A DNA stretch of 64,000 nucleotides from Microbispora catharanthi (GCF_006334915.2 NZ_VDMA02000017.1:62001-126000); one strand, 5' to 3'. Positions 49,233-58,061 are shown, counted from the stretch's first letter. Notes: generated by a model not told the origin, from the letters alone. Made by a program: numbers and translations.

Positions 49233-50423
49233 TCAGGACGAGCCGCAGGACACGGCCGCCGTGATGCGGCCGAGGATCTCGTCCAGGACGGTGGGGCTCG
49301 TGGCGAAGTTGAGCCGCGCGAACCCGGCGGTGTCCACCGGCGTCTCCTGCGCGAACTCGGCGCCCTCGGCCAGCTTGACCCCCGCCTCGCGTTCCAGGCG
49401 CTCGGCTGGGGCGACGCCCCCGAGCGGCGTGCCGGTGAAGTCGAACCAGCTCAGGTAGGTGGCCTGTGGCGAGTGGTAGCCGAGGTCCCATGGCAGGTCC
49501 GCGGCCCACCGCTCGACCGTCCGCCGGTTGCGCTCCAGCGTCCGCATCAGGTCGGCGTGCCAGTCCGCCGACTCCCGCCACGCCGCGACCGTGGCCGCCC
49601 GGCCGACGACGGCCGGCGTGCCGAAGTAGTCGTACGACATGCGCGACAGCGCCTCCCACACGCCGTCGTGCCCGACGTGGGCGACGGCGCAGCGCAGCCC
49701 GGCGATGTTGAACGTCTTCGTGGCGGAGGTCGCGGTGATGGTCCGTGCCGCCGTCGCGGGCCCGAGCGAGGCGAACGGGACGTGGCGGTGCGGCGCGTAG
49801 GCGAGGTCGGCGTGGATCTCGTCCGAGACGACGACCAGGTCCAGCTCCTCGGCCGCTTCGGCGAGCGCTTCCAGCTCCTCCCGCGTGAAGACCCGTCCGG
49901 TCGGGTTGTGCGGGTTGACGAGCACGAGCATCCGGCAGCCCGCCGCCCGCAGCCGGTCGGCCAGCCCCTCGGCCGCGAAGCCCCAGCCGTTCCCGGTTCG
50001 CGTCATGGGCAGCGGCACGATCCGGCGCCCCGCCCGCGCGATGCTCGCCAGGAACGGCGGATAGGACGGCACGTGGATCGCCACCCCGTCGCCGGGCCGG
50101 GTGGCGTGCTCGACCATCACCTGGAGGATCTGGATCAGGTCGGTCAGCACGCGGACGCGCCCCGGCCGGGGCGTCCAGCCGTGCCGCGCGGCCATCCGCT
50201 CCGCGAACGCCTCGGCCACCGGATCCTCGCCCCGCCAGAACGGGTAGCCGAAGTCCTCCCGCTCGGCCAGCCGGATCACGCACTCCCGTACGGCCGGCGG
50301 CACGCCGAAGTCCATGTCGGCGACCCACGCGCCGAGGACGCCGGGCGCCAGGGAGCCCCACTTGACGCCGTAGCCGGACCGCAGCCGGTCGACGTCGACG
50401 TGGGCGAAGGGGTCGCTGGTCAT
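49233..50423 (-). CDS. MalY/PatB-type PLP aminotransferase (probable cystathionine beta-lyase)
   Basis: 396-aa PLP enzyme. Motifs: GVLGAWVADMDFGVPPAVRE (typical PatB/MalY start), YPFWRGEDPVAEAFAERMAA, LTDLIQILQVMVEHATRPGD, VLVNPHNPTGRVFTREELEA, VVVSDEIHADLAYAPHRHVP and the PLP lysine in TSATKTFNIAGLRCAV. Likely cleaves cystathionine or cysteine S-conjugates; transamination is also possible. ATG 50423 overlaps the DinB stop by four bases, so it is translationally coupled to that gene. Together with the trans-sulfuration enzyme at 29971 it gives this genome sulfur amino-acid interconversion. Confidence 0.92.
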   Translation of the reverse strand: MTSDPFAHVDVDRLRSGYGVKWGSLAPGVLGAWVADMDFGVPPAVRECVIRLAEREDFGYPFWRGEDPVAEAFAERMAARHGWTPRPGRVRVLTDLIQILQVMVEHATRPGDGVAIHVPSYPPFLASIARAGRRIVPLPMTRTGNGWGFAAEGLADRLRAAGCRMLVLVNPHNPTGRVFTREELEALAEAAEELDLVVVSDEIHADLAYAPHRHVPFASLGPATAARTITATSATKTFNIAGLRCAVAHVGHDGVWEALSRMSYDYFGTPAVVGRAATVAAWRESADWHADLMRTLERNRRTVERWAADLPWDLGYHSPQATYLSWFDFTGTPLGGVAPAERLEREAGVKLAEGAEFAQETPVDTAGFARLNFATSPTVLDEILGRITAAVSCGSS

Positions 50424-50908
50424 GATCGTCCTTTCGTCCCGGAGCCGGCCGCGGAGGCGACGATCCAGTCGCGCAGGATCTCCATCTGGCCGTGGTGCTG
50501 GGCCAGCTCCTCGTACACGTGCAGGAGCGCGGCCCCCTGGGTCAGCTCGCGAGCGGGCCCGAGGAACGCGGCGGGCGGCGTGCCCCGCAGCGGCTCGGCC
50601 GGCCGCGCGGTCCGCACGTCCACCGCCAGCCGGTCGCGTACGGCGGCGGCCCGTTCGAGCAGGGGCCCGACCGGCCCAGCGGCGGCGAACTCCGCATCGC
50701 GGTCCCGGGCCACCTCCCGGCCCGCCACCAGCGCGCCCGCCCAGTACGAGACCACGCCGAGGCAGTGGGTGAGCAGGGCGTGGGGAGAGTTCGCGCCGGG
50801 GAAGGGCGGCCGGACGTTGGCGAGGTCGTCGCCCAGTTCGGCGACGATGCCGGTCATCCCGTCGAGGGCCCGGCAGGCGAAGTAGAGGTAGTCGTCTTCG
50901 TCGATCAC
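50420..50908 (-). CDS. DinB/DUF664-family protein
   Basis: 162-aa four-helix-bundle protein. It starts VIDEDDYLYFACRALDGM; shows ANSPHALLTHCLGVVSYWAG in the second helix (first metal His) and YEELAQHHGQMEILRDWI near the end (His-His-x-x-x pattern), as in the mycothiol-dependent or metal-dependent DinB_2/DUF664 group. Role unknown; thiol transfer is common in relatives. GTG 50908 is chosen because GGAGGT lies 4-5 bases upstream; the frame from 50980 runs into the divergent promoter. It is coupled to the patB-like gene downstream. Confidence 0.82.
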   Translation of the reverse strand: MIDEDDYLYFACRALDGMTGIVAELGDDLANVRPPFPGANSPHALLTHCLGVVSYWAGALVAGREVARDRDAEFAAAGPVGPLLERAAAVRDRLAVDVRTARPAEPLRGTPPAAFLGPARELTQGAALLHVYEELAQHHGQMEILRDWIVASAAGSGTKGRS

Positions 50909-50940
50909 CGCGACCTCCGATGGCGTCACTGGTTCAGGGG

Positions 50941-50973
50941 GTGACGATAGTGCTTGCAGCACCCCGATGTCAC
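50941..50973. promoter_or_regulatory. Nested inverted repeat in the DinB/CGNR divergent promoter
   Basis: GTGAC (50941-50945) and GTCAC (50969-50973) flank GTGCT-TGC-AGCAC (50950-50962). Both arm pairs are perfect. Candidate operator for the CGNR regulator transcribed rightward. Confidence 0.45.
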
Positions 50974-50989
50974 CTGCCAAGGTGGTGAC

Positions 50990-51550
50990 GTGGATTTCGT
51001 CTTCGTCGGCGGGAATCTGGCCCTGGACTTCGCCGGCACGCTCAAGTGGCGCCGTACCCGTGCGGAGGAGCTGTTGCGCACGCCCGGCGACCTGGCCCGA
51101 TGGTCGGTGGAGGCGGGCGTGCTCACCGGGGAGCCGCCGCTCGACGGCGAGGACCTGCGCACGCTGCGCGGCCTGCGCGAGGCGGTCTACAGGCTCGTCG
51201 CCGCCGCGCTGGACGGCCGTCCCTGGCCCGGCGAGGATCTCGGCGTGCTCAACCGGGCGGCCTCCGCCGCGCCGCCGCGGCTGACGCTCGGCCCCGGCGG
51301 TCTGGCGCGGGACGGAGGCGCGGCGGAGATCGGCGCGGAGGTCGCCCGGTCGGCCGCCACGCTGCTGGCGCGAATGCCCGCCGGGATGTCCGCGGGGGTG
51401 TCCGCGGTGCGGGTGCGGGAGTGCGCCCGCACCGAGTGCACCCGCCTGTTCGTCGACCGCTCACGGGGCGGCACCCGGCACTGGTGCGGCATGGAGGAGT
51501 GCGGCAACCGGGTCAAGGCCGCCAGCTACCGTTCCCGTAAGAAGGGGTGA
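50990..51550 (+). CDS. CGNR zinc-finger / ABATE-domain regulator
   Basis: 186-aa protein. The N-terminal ABATE domain reads FVGGNLALDFAGTLKWRRTR and LARWSVEAGVLTGEPPLDGE. The C-terminal zinc finger reads RVRECARTECTRLFVDRSRG then HWCGMEECGNRVKAASYRSR, with Cys ligands and the CGNR motif that gives the family its name. It is thought to be a stress-linked DNA-binding regulator. GTG 50990 has AAGGTGGTG just upstream. It diverges from the DinB-patB pair, its probable target, with 81 bases between starts. Confidence 0.93.
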   Translation: MDFVFVGGNLALDFAGTLKWRRTRAEELLRTPGDLARWSVEAGVLTGEPPLDGEDLRTLRGLREAVYRLVAAALDGRPWPGEDLGVLNRAASAAPPRLTLGPGGLARDGGAAEIGAEVARSAATLLARMPAGMSAGVSAVRVRECARTECTRLFVDRSRGGTRHWCGMEECGNRVKAASYRSRKKG

Positions 51551-51554
51551 GCAC

Positions 51555-52412
51555 TCACCCGGTGAGACGGGCGGCCACGACCGCGGCGCAGCGGGGGTCG
51601 AACAGGATCGTGTAGTGGTTGCAGTCCGGCACGACCTCGTCGCGCAGGCCGGGCAGTTCCGCCGCCCAGCGCGCGGTGAGGTCGTCCGGGAGCATCCCGA
51701 CGTCCTGGTTCAGCAGCCCTCGCGGCGCGCGGAGAAGGAGCGGCGCCGGGTCGACGGCCTTCAGCGCCGTCCCGATCGCCTCGTGCTCGGTGAGCAGCCA
51801 GCGGCCGTCCTGCCGTACGGCGTCCTCGCGGGCGCGTGAGCGGACGGCGCCGTCCGGCCCGGTGGCGTCGTAGCGGACGTACTCCTCGATGAGCGGGGAC
51901 CAGTCATCGGCGAGCGCGGGATGGGCGCGGAAGAAGTCGAGGTAGGCGTCCACGTTCGGATAGGTCTGGGAGAGCCTGACGATGGCCGGTCCGAGCGTCG
52001 CCTCCAGCACCTCGTCGGGGTCGGCGCCGGGCGGCAGCGGCAGTGGCAGGCCGCCGTCCACGAGCACCACCCGGGCGTAGCGCCGGTGCGCGCCGTGGAG
52101 CGCCGCGACGTAGGCGCCCATCGAGTGCCCGGTGAGCACGCTCGTGCCGTCCGCGCCCACGTGGTCGGCGACCCGTTCCAGGTCCTCGGCGTGCCGGTCC
52201 AGGCCGTAGGGGCCGGGCAGATCGGCGCTGTGGCCGCGCCCGCGCAGGTCGACGGCGACCAGCGACCAGCCGGGCGGCAGCGCCTCGGCCACCGCCCGCC
52301 ACGACATGAGGGAGGCGGTGATGCCGTGCGCCGCGATGATCAGGCGGGGACCGCCGCCGAACCTGGCGATCCGCAGCCGTCCGCCGGGGACGGCGACCTC
52401 ATCGATGTTCAT
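51555..52412 (-). CDS. Alpha/beta hydrolase
   Basis: 285-aa hydrolase. It begins NIDEVAVPGGRLRIARFGGG, then LIIAAHGITASLMSWRAVAE (oxyanion loop), VAVDLRGRGHSADLPGPYGL, the nucleophile elbow VLTGHSMGAYVAALHG, a probable acid in VVLVDGGLPLPL or further on, and the catalytic His in VVPDCNHYTILFDPR. The layout suits an epoxide-hydrolase or lactonase-like enzyme; substrate unknown. ATG 52412 lies 7 bases after TACAGT (leaderless mRNA). The open frame continues to 53216 but that part is the shadow of the amidotransferase gene. It is divergent from that gene, with 69 bases between starts. Confidence 0.88.
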   Translation of the reverse strand: MNIDEVAVPGGRLRIARFGGGPRLIIAAHGITASLMSWRAVAEALPPGWSLVAVDLRGRGHSADLPGPYGLDRHAEDLERVADHVGADGTSVLTGHSMGAYVAALHGAHRRYARVVLVDGGLPLPLPPGADPDEVLEATLGPAIVRLSQTYPNVDAYLDFFRAHPALADDWSPLIEEYVRYDATGPDGAVRSRAREDAVRQDGRWLLTEHEAIGTALKAVDPAPLLLRAPRGLLNQDVGMLPDDLTARWAAELPGLRDEVVPDCNHYTILFDPRCAAVVAARLTG

Positions 52413-52481
52413 GGTTCGGACTGTACGGTACGACCCTCTCAGGTATCGCCTGTCCCGATATGTGTCTTTAAGCTCTCCCAT

Positions 52482-53183
52482 ATGGGTGAACGTCTGATCG
52501 TCATCGAGCACGAGGCCGACGCGGGCCTGGGCTTCTTCGCGGGGTGGCTGGAGGCCGCCGGAGTCGAGGCCGAGGTCGTCCGGCCGTACAAGGGGGAGCC
52601 GGTGCCCGGACGCGCCGCCGGCGGGCTGCTGGTCCTCGGCGGCTCCGCGGCGGCCTGGGACGACGAGGGGTACGGCTGGCTGCCGGCCACCAGGGACCTG
52701 ATCGCCCGCGCCGTGGACGAGGGCGTGCCGACGCTCGGCATCTGCCTCGGCGCCCAGCTCATGACCATGGCCTGCGGCGGGACCGTCGAGCGCGGCGACG
52801 CGGGCCTGGAGATCGGCCTGGGGGAGATCGAGACGCTGCCCGAGGCCGCCGCCGACCCGCTGCTGTCGGCGCTGCCGTCCGGCCCGGTCCGGGCGATCCA
52901 GTACCACTATGACGCCATGACCACCCTGCCTGAGGGCGCCGTACGGCTGGCCACCGGCGCGCGGTATGCCAACCAGGCATACCGGCTCGGCGACCGGGCC
53001 TGGGCCGTGCAGTTCCATCCCGAGGCCACACCCGCGATCTTCGCCTCCTGGACCGGCGGCGGGGAAGTGCCGTCCGAGCGGGCCGAGGAGCTCAACACGC
53101 GGGTCGAGGCGGCCGGAGACGAGCTTGAGCGCACCTGGAGGCCGCTGGCCGAGGCGTTCGCGGCCCAGCTCGCCCGGGGCTGA
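52482..53183 (+). CDS. Class I glutamine amidotransferase
   Basis: 233-aa stand-alone amidotransferase. The nucleophile Cys is in PTLGICLGAQLMTMACGG, and the His-Glu pair in WAVQFHPEATPAIF. The N-terminal part RLIVIEHEADAGLGFFAGWL with GLLVLGGSAAAWDDEGYGWL resembles GMP-synthase-like and gamma-glutamyl-polyamine hydrolase-like proteins. No acceptor domain is attached. In this neighbourhood (glnA2, glnE) a role in gamma-glutamyl amine breakdown is conceivable but unproven. ATG 52482 is 7 bases after TAAGCT. The stop codon opens a 10-bp tandem repeat. Confidence 0.9.
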   Translation: MGERLIVIEHEADAGLGFFAGWLEAAGVEAEVVRPYKGEPVPGRAAGGLLVLGGSAAAWDDEGYGWLPATRDLIARAVDEGVPTLGICLGAQLMTMACGGTVERGDAGLEIGLGEIETLPEAAADPLLSALPSGPVRAIQYHYDAMTTLPEGAVRLATGARYANQAYRLGDRAWAVQFHPEATPAIFASWTGGGEVPSERAEELNTRVEAAGDELERTWRPLAEAFAAQLARG

Positions 53184-53220
53184 CACGGGCTGACACGGGC
53201 CGACATGGGCCGACATGGGC
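53180..53220. repeat. Four 10-bp tandem units starting at the amidotransferase stop codon
   Basis: CTGACACGGG (53180), CTGACACGGG (53190), CCGACATGGG (53200), CCGACATGGG (53210). The first unit contains the TGA stop. Two sub-types, two copies each. Confidence 0.8.
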
Positions 53221-53463
53221 GGAGGGGCGCGCGGAGAAAACCCGTGATGGGCCGATTACGCAGAGAAACCGCTAAGGACGTGCACAACGCGGAGGGTTAG
53301 CGTGTGCGCTGAGCCCGGCAGGTGCCGGGCGGCGACATCCAAGGTCGGTTCCGCGGCAGGGGGCCGATCTCTGCGAGGAGGCTTCCGACCCATGTGTACG
53401 GTTACTGGGAAGGTTCGTCTCGGGGGGGCCGACGTGATCGACGTCGGGGTGGAGGAAGGAACG

Positions 53464-56400
53464 GTGAACGCCGCGCCTCGGATACAGACGACGGCAGGGC
53501 GCCTGGCGGCGCTCGGATTCGCCGACGGTGCGCGGGCCGAACGGCTGCTCGATGAGCTCGGCCCCGAGGCGGTCGGCGACTTCGCGCTGCTCGACGACAT
53601 CGTCAGGGCCGCCGACCCGGATCTGGCGCTCACCACGCTGAGCCGTCTGGTGGAGCGGGACCCGAGCGTGCTCGGGACGTTCCGCGCCGACCCGGACCTG
53701 CGCCGCAGGGTGCTCGGCGTGTTCGGGCTCAGTGCGGCGCTCGGCGAGCACGTCGTACGGCACCCGGAGTGCCTGCCGTCGATCCAGTGGACGCGGTGGC
53801 CCACGCTCGGCGACCTGCGTGAGGAGATGCTGCTCGCGGTCGGGGCGGACCCGGACGCGGCCGAGCCCGTGGCCGAGCCCGTGACCGAAGGGGGCACCGC
53901 CGGGCCGGGCACGTCCGGGCCGGCGATGGCGGCGCTGCGCGTCGCCTACCGTAACCGCCTGCTGCACCTGGCCACGCGGGACGTGACCGGCGAGTGCACC
54001 CTCGCCGAGGCCGCCGCCGCACTGGCCGACCTCGCCTCGGCCGCGCTGGAGGCCGCCCTCGCCATCGCCAGGGCCGAGGTGGCCGACGCGGGCGACGTGC
54101 GGCTGGCCGTCATCGGCATGGGCAAGTGCGGGGCCCGCGAGCTGAACTACATCTCCGACGTCGACGTCGTCTTCGTGGCCGAGCCCAAGGAAGGCGTGGA
54201 CGAGACCAAGGCGCTGCAGGCCGCCACGCGCCTCGCGCAGGGCATGATGCGGGCCTGCTCGGCGAGCACCCCCGAGGGTGCGCTGTGGGAGGTGGACGCC
54301 AACCTGCGCCCGGAGGGCAAGATGGGCCCGCTCGTGCGCAGCGTGGAAAGCCACCTGGCCTACTACCGCAGGTGGGCCAAGACCTGGGAGTTCCAGGCGC
54401 TGCTCAAGGCGCGCCCGGTCGCGGGCGACCTGGAGCTCGGCCAGGAGTACGTCGCCGCGGTCAACGAGCTGGTCTGGCAGGCCGCCGCCCGGCCCAAATT
54501 CGTGGAGGACGTGCAGGCCATGCGCCGCCGGGTGGAGGCGCACGTGCCCGCGGGCGAGGCCGACCGGCAGATCAAGCTCGGGCCGGGCGGGCTGCGGGAC
54601 ATCGAGTTCGCCGTCCAGCTCCTCCAGCTCGTGCACGGCCGCTCCGACCCGCTGCTGCGCCGCAGGGCCACGCTGTCGGCCCTCGCCGCCCTCTCCAGGG
54701 GCGGCTACGTCGGGCGCGACGACGCCAAGGCGCTCGCCGAGGCCTACACCTTCCTGCGCCAGGTCGAGCACATGCTCCAGCTCCACCGGCTGCGCCGCAC
54801 CCACGTGGTGCCGTCGGACACCGCCGACCTGCGGCGGCTCGGCCGGGGGCTGGGCATGACGACCGACCCGGTGGGGGAGTTCACCACCACCTGGAAGCGG
54901 CACGCGCTGGAGGTGCGGCGGCTCCACGAGAAGCTGTTCTACCGCCCGCTGCTGCAGGCCGTCGCGCGGCTGCCGGAGACCGAGGCCCGCCTGTCCACGG
55001 CCGCCGCCACCGCGCGGCTGGAGGCGCTCGGCTACGCCGACCCCGAGGGCGCGCTGCGTCATATCGCCGCGCTCACCAGCGGGGTCTCCCGCCGGGCGGC
55101 CATCCAGCGGACGCTGCTGCCGGTCATGCTCGGCTGGTTCGCCGACGCCCCCGACCCCGACGCCGGCCTGCTCGGCTTCCGCCAGGTGAGCGACAAGCTC
55201 GGCACCACGCCGTGGTATCTGCGCCTGCTGCGCGACGAGACCGCCGCGGCCGACCGCCTCGCCCACCTGCTCGGCACCAGCAAGTACGTCACCGGGCTGC
55301 TGCTGCACGCCCCCGAGGCCGTCGCGATGCTGGGCTCGCCCGCCGAGCTGGCCGTACGGCCCGCCGCGACGCTCGCCGCCGAGGCCGCCGCCGCGGTGGG
55401 CCGCCACGCGGAGGACGCCGAGACCGCCGTCGCCGCCGTCCGGGCGCTGCGCCGCAGGGAACTGCTCCGCACGGCCTGCGCCGACCTGTCGGAACTGATC
55501 GACATCGAGGAGGTCGGCCAGGCCCTTTCCTCGCTGAACGACGTCACGATCCAGGCGGCGCTGGACACGGCGATCAACAAGGTCACGCTGGAGCGGCGGG
55601 CCCCGTTCCCGACGCGGATGGCCGTGATCGCCATGGGCCGCCTGGGCGGCCTGGAGAGCTCCTACGCCAGCGACGCCGACGTCATGTTCGTGCACGCGCC
55701 ACTGCACGGGGCGGCCGAGCGGGACGCGGCCGTCGCCGCCCACGCGGTGGCCGAGGAGACGCGCAGGCTGCTCGCGCTGCCCGCCCCCGACCCGCCGCTG
55801 CAGATCGACGCGGGCCTGCGGCCGGAGGGGCGGCAGGGGCCGCTCGTGCGCACGATCGCCTCCTATCGCGCCTACTACGACCGCTGGGCCTCGCACTGGG
55901 AGGCCCAGGCGCTGCTGCGGGCCCGGTTCTGCGCGGGCGACGCCGAACTCGGCCGCGAGTTCATCGCGCTCGTCGAGCCGCTGCGCTACCCGGCCGAGGG
56001 CATCTCCGCCGACGCCGTACGCGAGATCCGCAAGCTCAAGGCGCGCATGGAGGCCGAGCGGCTGCCGCGCGGGGCCGACCCGGCCCTGCACACCAAGCTC
56101 GGCAGGGGCGGGCTGAGCGACGTGGAGTGGGTGGCCCAGCTCATCCAGTTGCGGCACGCGGGAGCCGTACCCGCGCTGCGTACGACGCGCACCCTGGACG
56201 CGCTGCGCGCGGCGGCGGGGGAGGGCCTGCTCGACCCGGCCGACGAGGAGGTGCTCGCGCAGGCGTGGCTGTTCGCCTCGCGCATCCGCGACGCCCTCAT
56301 GCTGGTGCGCGGCCGGGCGGCCGACAGCATCCCCACTCCCGTCAAGGAGCGTGTGCTGCTCGCGCGGGCGCTCGGTTATCCGCCCGAGGGCACCGAGGAC

Positions 56401-56472
56401 TTCGTCGAGGACTACCGGCGCGCCACGCGGAGGGCCAGGACCGTGGTGGAGCGCGTCTTCTACGAGGACTGA
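53464..56472 (+). CDS. glnE: Bifunctional glutamine synthetase adenylyltransferase/adenylyl-removing enzyme
   Basis: 1002-aa enzyme that adenylylates and de-adenylylates glutamine synthetase in response to nitrogen status. Two nucleotidyltransferase domains: deadenylylase AVIGMGKCGARELNYISDVD with VVFV in the N-terminal half, and adenylylase VIAMGRLGGLESSYASDADV with MFVH in the C-terminal half, each with its GlnE helical domain (LGPGGLRDIEFAVQLLQLVH; LGRGGLSDVEWVAQLIQLRH). GTG 53464 is chosen because GGAGGAAGGA lies just upstream; ATG 53392 would add an unrelated leader. The 280-base upstream gap holds the tandem repeat and TTAC-n5-GAAAC at about 53256-53270, one base short of a GlnR half-site. 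glnA2 lies 5.3 kb upstream. Confidence 0.97.
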   Translation: MNAAPRIQTTAGRLAALGFADGARAERLLDELGPEAVGDFALLDDIVRAADPDLALTTLSRLVERDPSVLGTFRADPDLRRRVLGVFGLSAALGEHVVRHPECLPSIQWTRWPTLGDLREEMLLAVGADPDAAEPVAEPVTEGGTAGPGTSGPAMAALRVAYRNRLLHLATRDVTGECTLAEAAAALADLASAALEAALAIARAEVADAGDVRLAVIGMGKCGARELNYISDVDVVFVAEPKEGVDETKALQAATRLAQGMMRACSASTPEGALWEVDANLRPEGKMGPLVRSVESHLAYYRRWAKTWEFQALLKARPVAGDLELGQEYVAAVNELVWQAAARPKFVEDVQAMRRRVEAHVPAGEADRQIKLGPGGLRDIEFAVQLLQLVHGRSDPLLRRRATLSALAALSRGGYVGRDDAKALAEAYTFLRQVEHMLQLHRLRRTHVVPSDTADLRRLGRGLGMTTDPVGEFTTTWKRHALEVRRLHEKLFYRPLLQAVARLPETEARLSTAAATARLEALGYADPEGALRHIAALTSGVSRRAAIQRTLLPVMLGWFADAPDPDAGLLGFRQVSDKLGTTPWYLRLLRDETAAADRLAHLLGTSKYVTGLLLHAPEAVAMLGSPAELAVRPAATLAAEAAAAVGRHAEDAETAVAAVRALRRRELLRTACADLSELIDIEEVGQALSSLNDVTIQAALDTAINKVTLERRAPFPTRMAVIAMGRLGGLESSYASDADVMFVHAPLHGAAERDAAVAAHAVAEETRRLLALPAPDPPLQIDAGLRPEGRQGPLVRTIASYRAYYDRWASHWEAQALLRARFCAGDAELGREFIALVEPLRYPAEGISADAVREIRKLKARMEAERLPRGADPALHTKLGRGGLSDVEWVAQLIQLRHAGAVPALRTTRTLDALRAAAGEGLLDPADEEVLAQAWLFASRIRDALMLVRGRAADSIPTPVKERVLLARALGYPPEGTEDFVEDYRRATRRARTVVERVFYED

Positions 56473-56528
56473 GTCAGGCCAACGGCCGATCAAGGGTGGT
56501 TGCCGCCTTGGCGCGCGGCTTGTTCCGT

Positions 56529-57983
56529 ATGACGTTTATGTATGCGGATCGGAGCGTTGCCATCGCAGCCCGTAACGTGTATCAACGGGTGCGGGTGATC
56601 TCTTTGATCTCGTATTACGCAGACCTGGCCATCGGGCTGATCCTGGCCTTCCTGCTGCTGTCGCTTCTCGTCAGCGGCATCAACGAGGGCATCGTCAGGC
56701 TGCTCGGAATCCGCAGCAAGTTCCTGTGGGCATACCTGCGCGACACCCTCGACGGCGCGGAGACGGCGGACGGGACCTCCCGGCTCGACCGGATCCTGGA
56801 CGCGCTCAAGAGGTTCGGCCGCAAGGCGCGCACGCCGCTGACGCAGGCGGCGTCGCCGGAGGAGGGCCGCTCACGCCTGCCCGCCAGCGTGCTGGGGGTG
56901 TTCGCGCGGCTGCCGTTCGGCCGCGACCCGCGGCCCGCGTTCAGTCAGCAGCCGCCGCCCGTGGAGAGCCCTCCGCTCGCCGCCGCGGCCGACTCCGTGG
57001 CCGCCGAGCAGATGGCCGCCGAGCAGACGGCGTCCGAGCAGACGGCGTCCGAGCAGACGGCGGCCGGGGAGGCGACGGCTGGTCAGGCGACGGCTTCGGC
57101 CGAGGTCGCGGCGGGCGCGCCGGCGGACCCCGCGCACCCCGCCGGACAGGCCGATCCCGAGGAGACCGCCGCCCTCACGGTCGACCCGGCGGCGGACGGC
57201 GCGGCGGGCGGCGTGCTGCCGCCGGACCAGGGCAAGTCGATGGCCGAACTGCTCCACGAACGGCTGCAGGAGATCGACCACGCCAAGCGCGGGAGGACGA
57301 GCATCGCCGACATCCCGCCCGCGCGCTTCGCCGTCGCCGTGATGGAGATCGCCACCGAGCACGGCGGCGTGGAGGCTCTCATGCGGGACCTCGACGCGCT
57401 GAAGAGCCCGTTCTCCCGGCCGCTCAAGGCCGTGTGGGACAGGGCGAGCCACGACCTGGAGGCGTTCCGCCGCGGCGTCGAGGACTGGTTCGACGGCGAG
57501 ATGGAGCGGCTCAGCCTGCTCTACCGCCGCTACGTCCGCTGGGTCCTCGTCGCGCTCGGCCTCGTCGTGACGCTGGTGTTCAGCATGGACTCCCTGGAGT
57601 ACGGCAAGACCCTGCTGCGCGACAACGCCTACCGCAGCGCGGTGACCGCCTTCGGCCAGTCGGGCCCCCAGGCGCTGGAACCGCTGCGTGAGCAGTGCGA
57701 GCCGGGCCAGGACCCGTACGCGTGCGTCACCGACGTGCTGAGCACCCCGGCGTTCGTGAAGATCTTCACGCACGCCCCGGTGAGCGTCACGATGGACGCG
57801 GCCGACGGTCCGGCATGGGCCTGGCACGGCGGGGACTGGTGGCAGCGCCTCACGTCGCCGGGCCACTGGCCGGGGTTCCTCATCACGCTGATCGCCCTGT
57901 TGTTCGGCGCGCCCTTCTGGTGGGACATCCTGCGCCGCGTGAGCGGCCTGCGCGCCCGCACCTCCGGCTCCACCCCCTCCTGA
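56529..57983 (+). CDS. Uncharacterised membrane protein
   Basis: 484-aa protein. The N-terminal helix (DLAIGLILAFLLLSLLVSGI then NEGIVRLLGIRSKFLWAYLR) and the two C-terminal helices (VRWVLVALGLVVTLVFSMDS; FLITLIALLFGAPFWWDILR) belong to a widespread, unnamed bacterial membrane family ending 'GAPFWFDLL.K....R'. The middle 270 residues are cytoplasmic and include a low-complexity Ala/Glu/Gln/Thr segment (residues 150-210). Before the last helix pair a Cys-bearing extracytoplasmic loop reads EQCEPGQDPYACVTDV. ATG 56529 is a tentative start; later GTGs up to 56590 are possible. Function unknown. Confidence 0.75.
   Translation: MTFMYADRSVAIAARNVYQRVRVISLISYYADLAIGLILAFLLLSLLVSGINEGIVRLLGIRSKFLWAYLRDTLDGAETADGTSRLDRILDALKRFGRKARTPLTQAASPEEGRSRLPASVLGVFARLPFGRDPRPAFSQQPPPVESPPLAAAADSVAAEQMAAEQTASEQTASEQTAAGEATAGQATASAEVAAGAPADPAHPAGQADPEETAALTVDPAADGAAGGVLPPDQGKSMAELLHERLQEIDHAKRGRTSIADIPPARFAVAVMEIATEHGGVEALMRDLDALKSPFSRPLKAVWDRASHDLEAFRRGVEDWFDGEMERLSLLYRRYVRWVLVALGLVVTLVFSMDSLEYGKTLLRDNAYRSAVTAFGQSGPQALEPLREQCEPGQDPYACVTDVLSTPAFVKIFTHAPVSVTMDAADGPAWAWHGGDWWQRLTSPGHWPGFLITLIALLFGAPFWWDILRRVSGLRARTSGSTPS
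57003..57062 (+). repeat. 15-bp in-frame tandem repeat in the membrane-protein gene
   Basis: Four codon-aligned units of GCCGAGCAGAYGGCS or TCCGAGCAGACGGCG, encoding AEQMA, AEQTA, SEQTA, SEQTA. The last two units are identical, so the tract is likely to vary between strains. Confidence 0.85.
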
Positions 57984-57990
57984 CCGGCGG

Positions 57991-58007
57991 CACCGCACGC
58001 CGCGGTG
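57991..58007 (+). terminator. Hairpin after the membrane-protein gene
   Basis: CACCGC-ACGCC-GCGGTG, perfect 6-bp stem, 8 bases after the stop. Confidence 0.5.
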
Positions 58008-58061
58008 TGAGGCCGCGATATCCGGTTGCGGCGGCCGATCCCCGTGCGTACGGTCGGCCGG

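Noticed and set aside
51555..53216. 553-codon version of the alpha/beta hydrolase
   Set aside because: The first 268 codons lie antisense to the amidotransferase gene; the hydrolase starts at 52412 where its fold and promoter begin.
53256..53270. GlnR site upstream of glnE
   Set aside because: TTAC-n5-GAAAC has a 5-base instead of 6-base spacer and lacks the leading G; noted in the glnE entry but not called as a site.
53272..56493. 1073-codon frame antisense to glnE
   Set aside because: Composition is the mirror of glnE codons (His/Arg/Gly-rich) with no domain; a shadow of the real gene.
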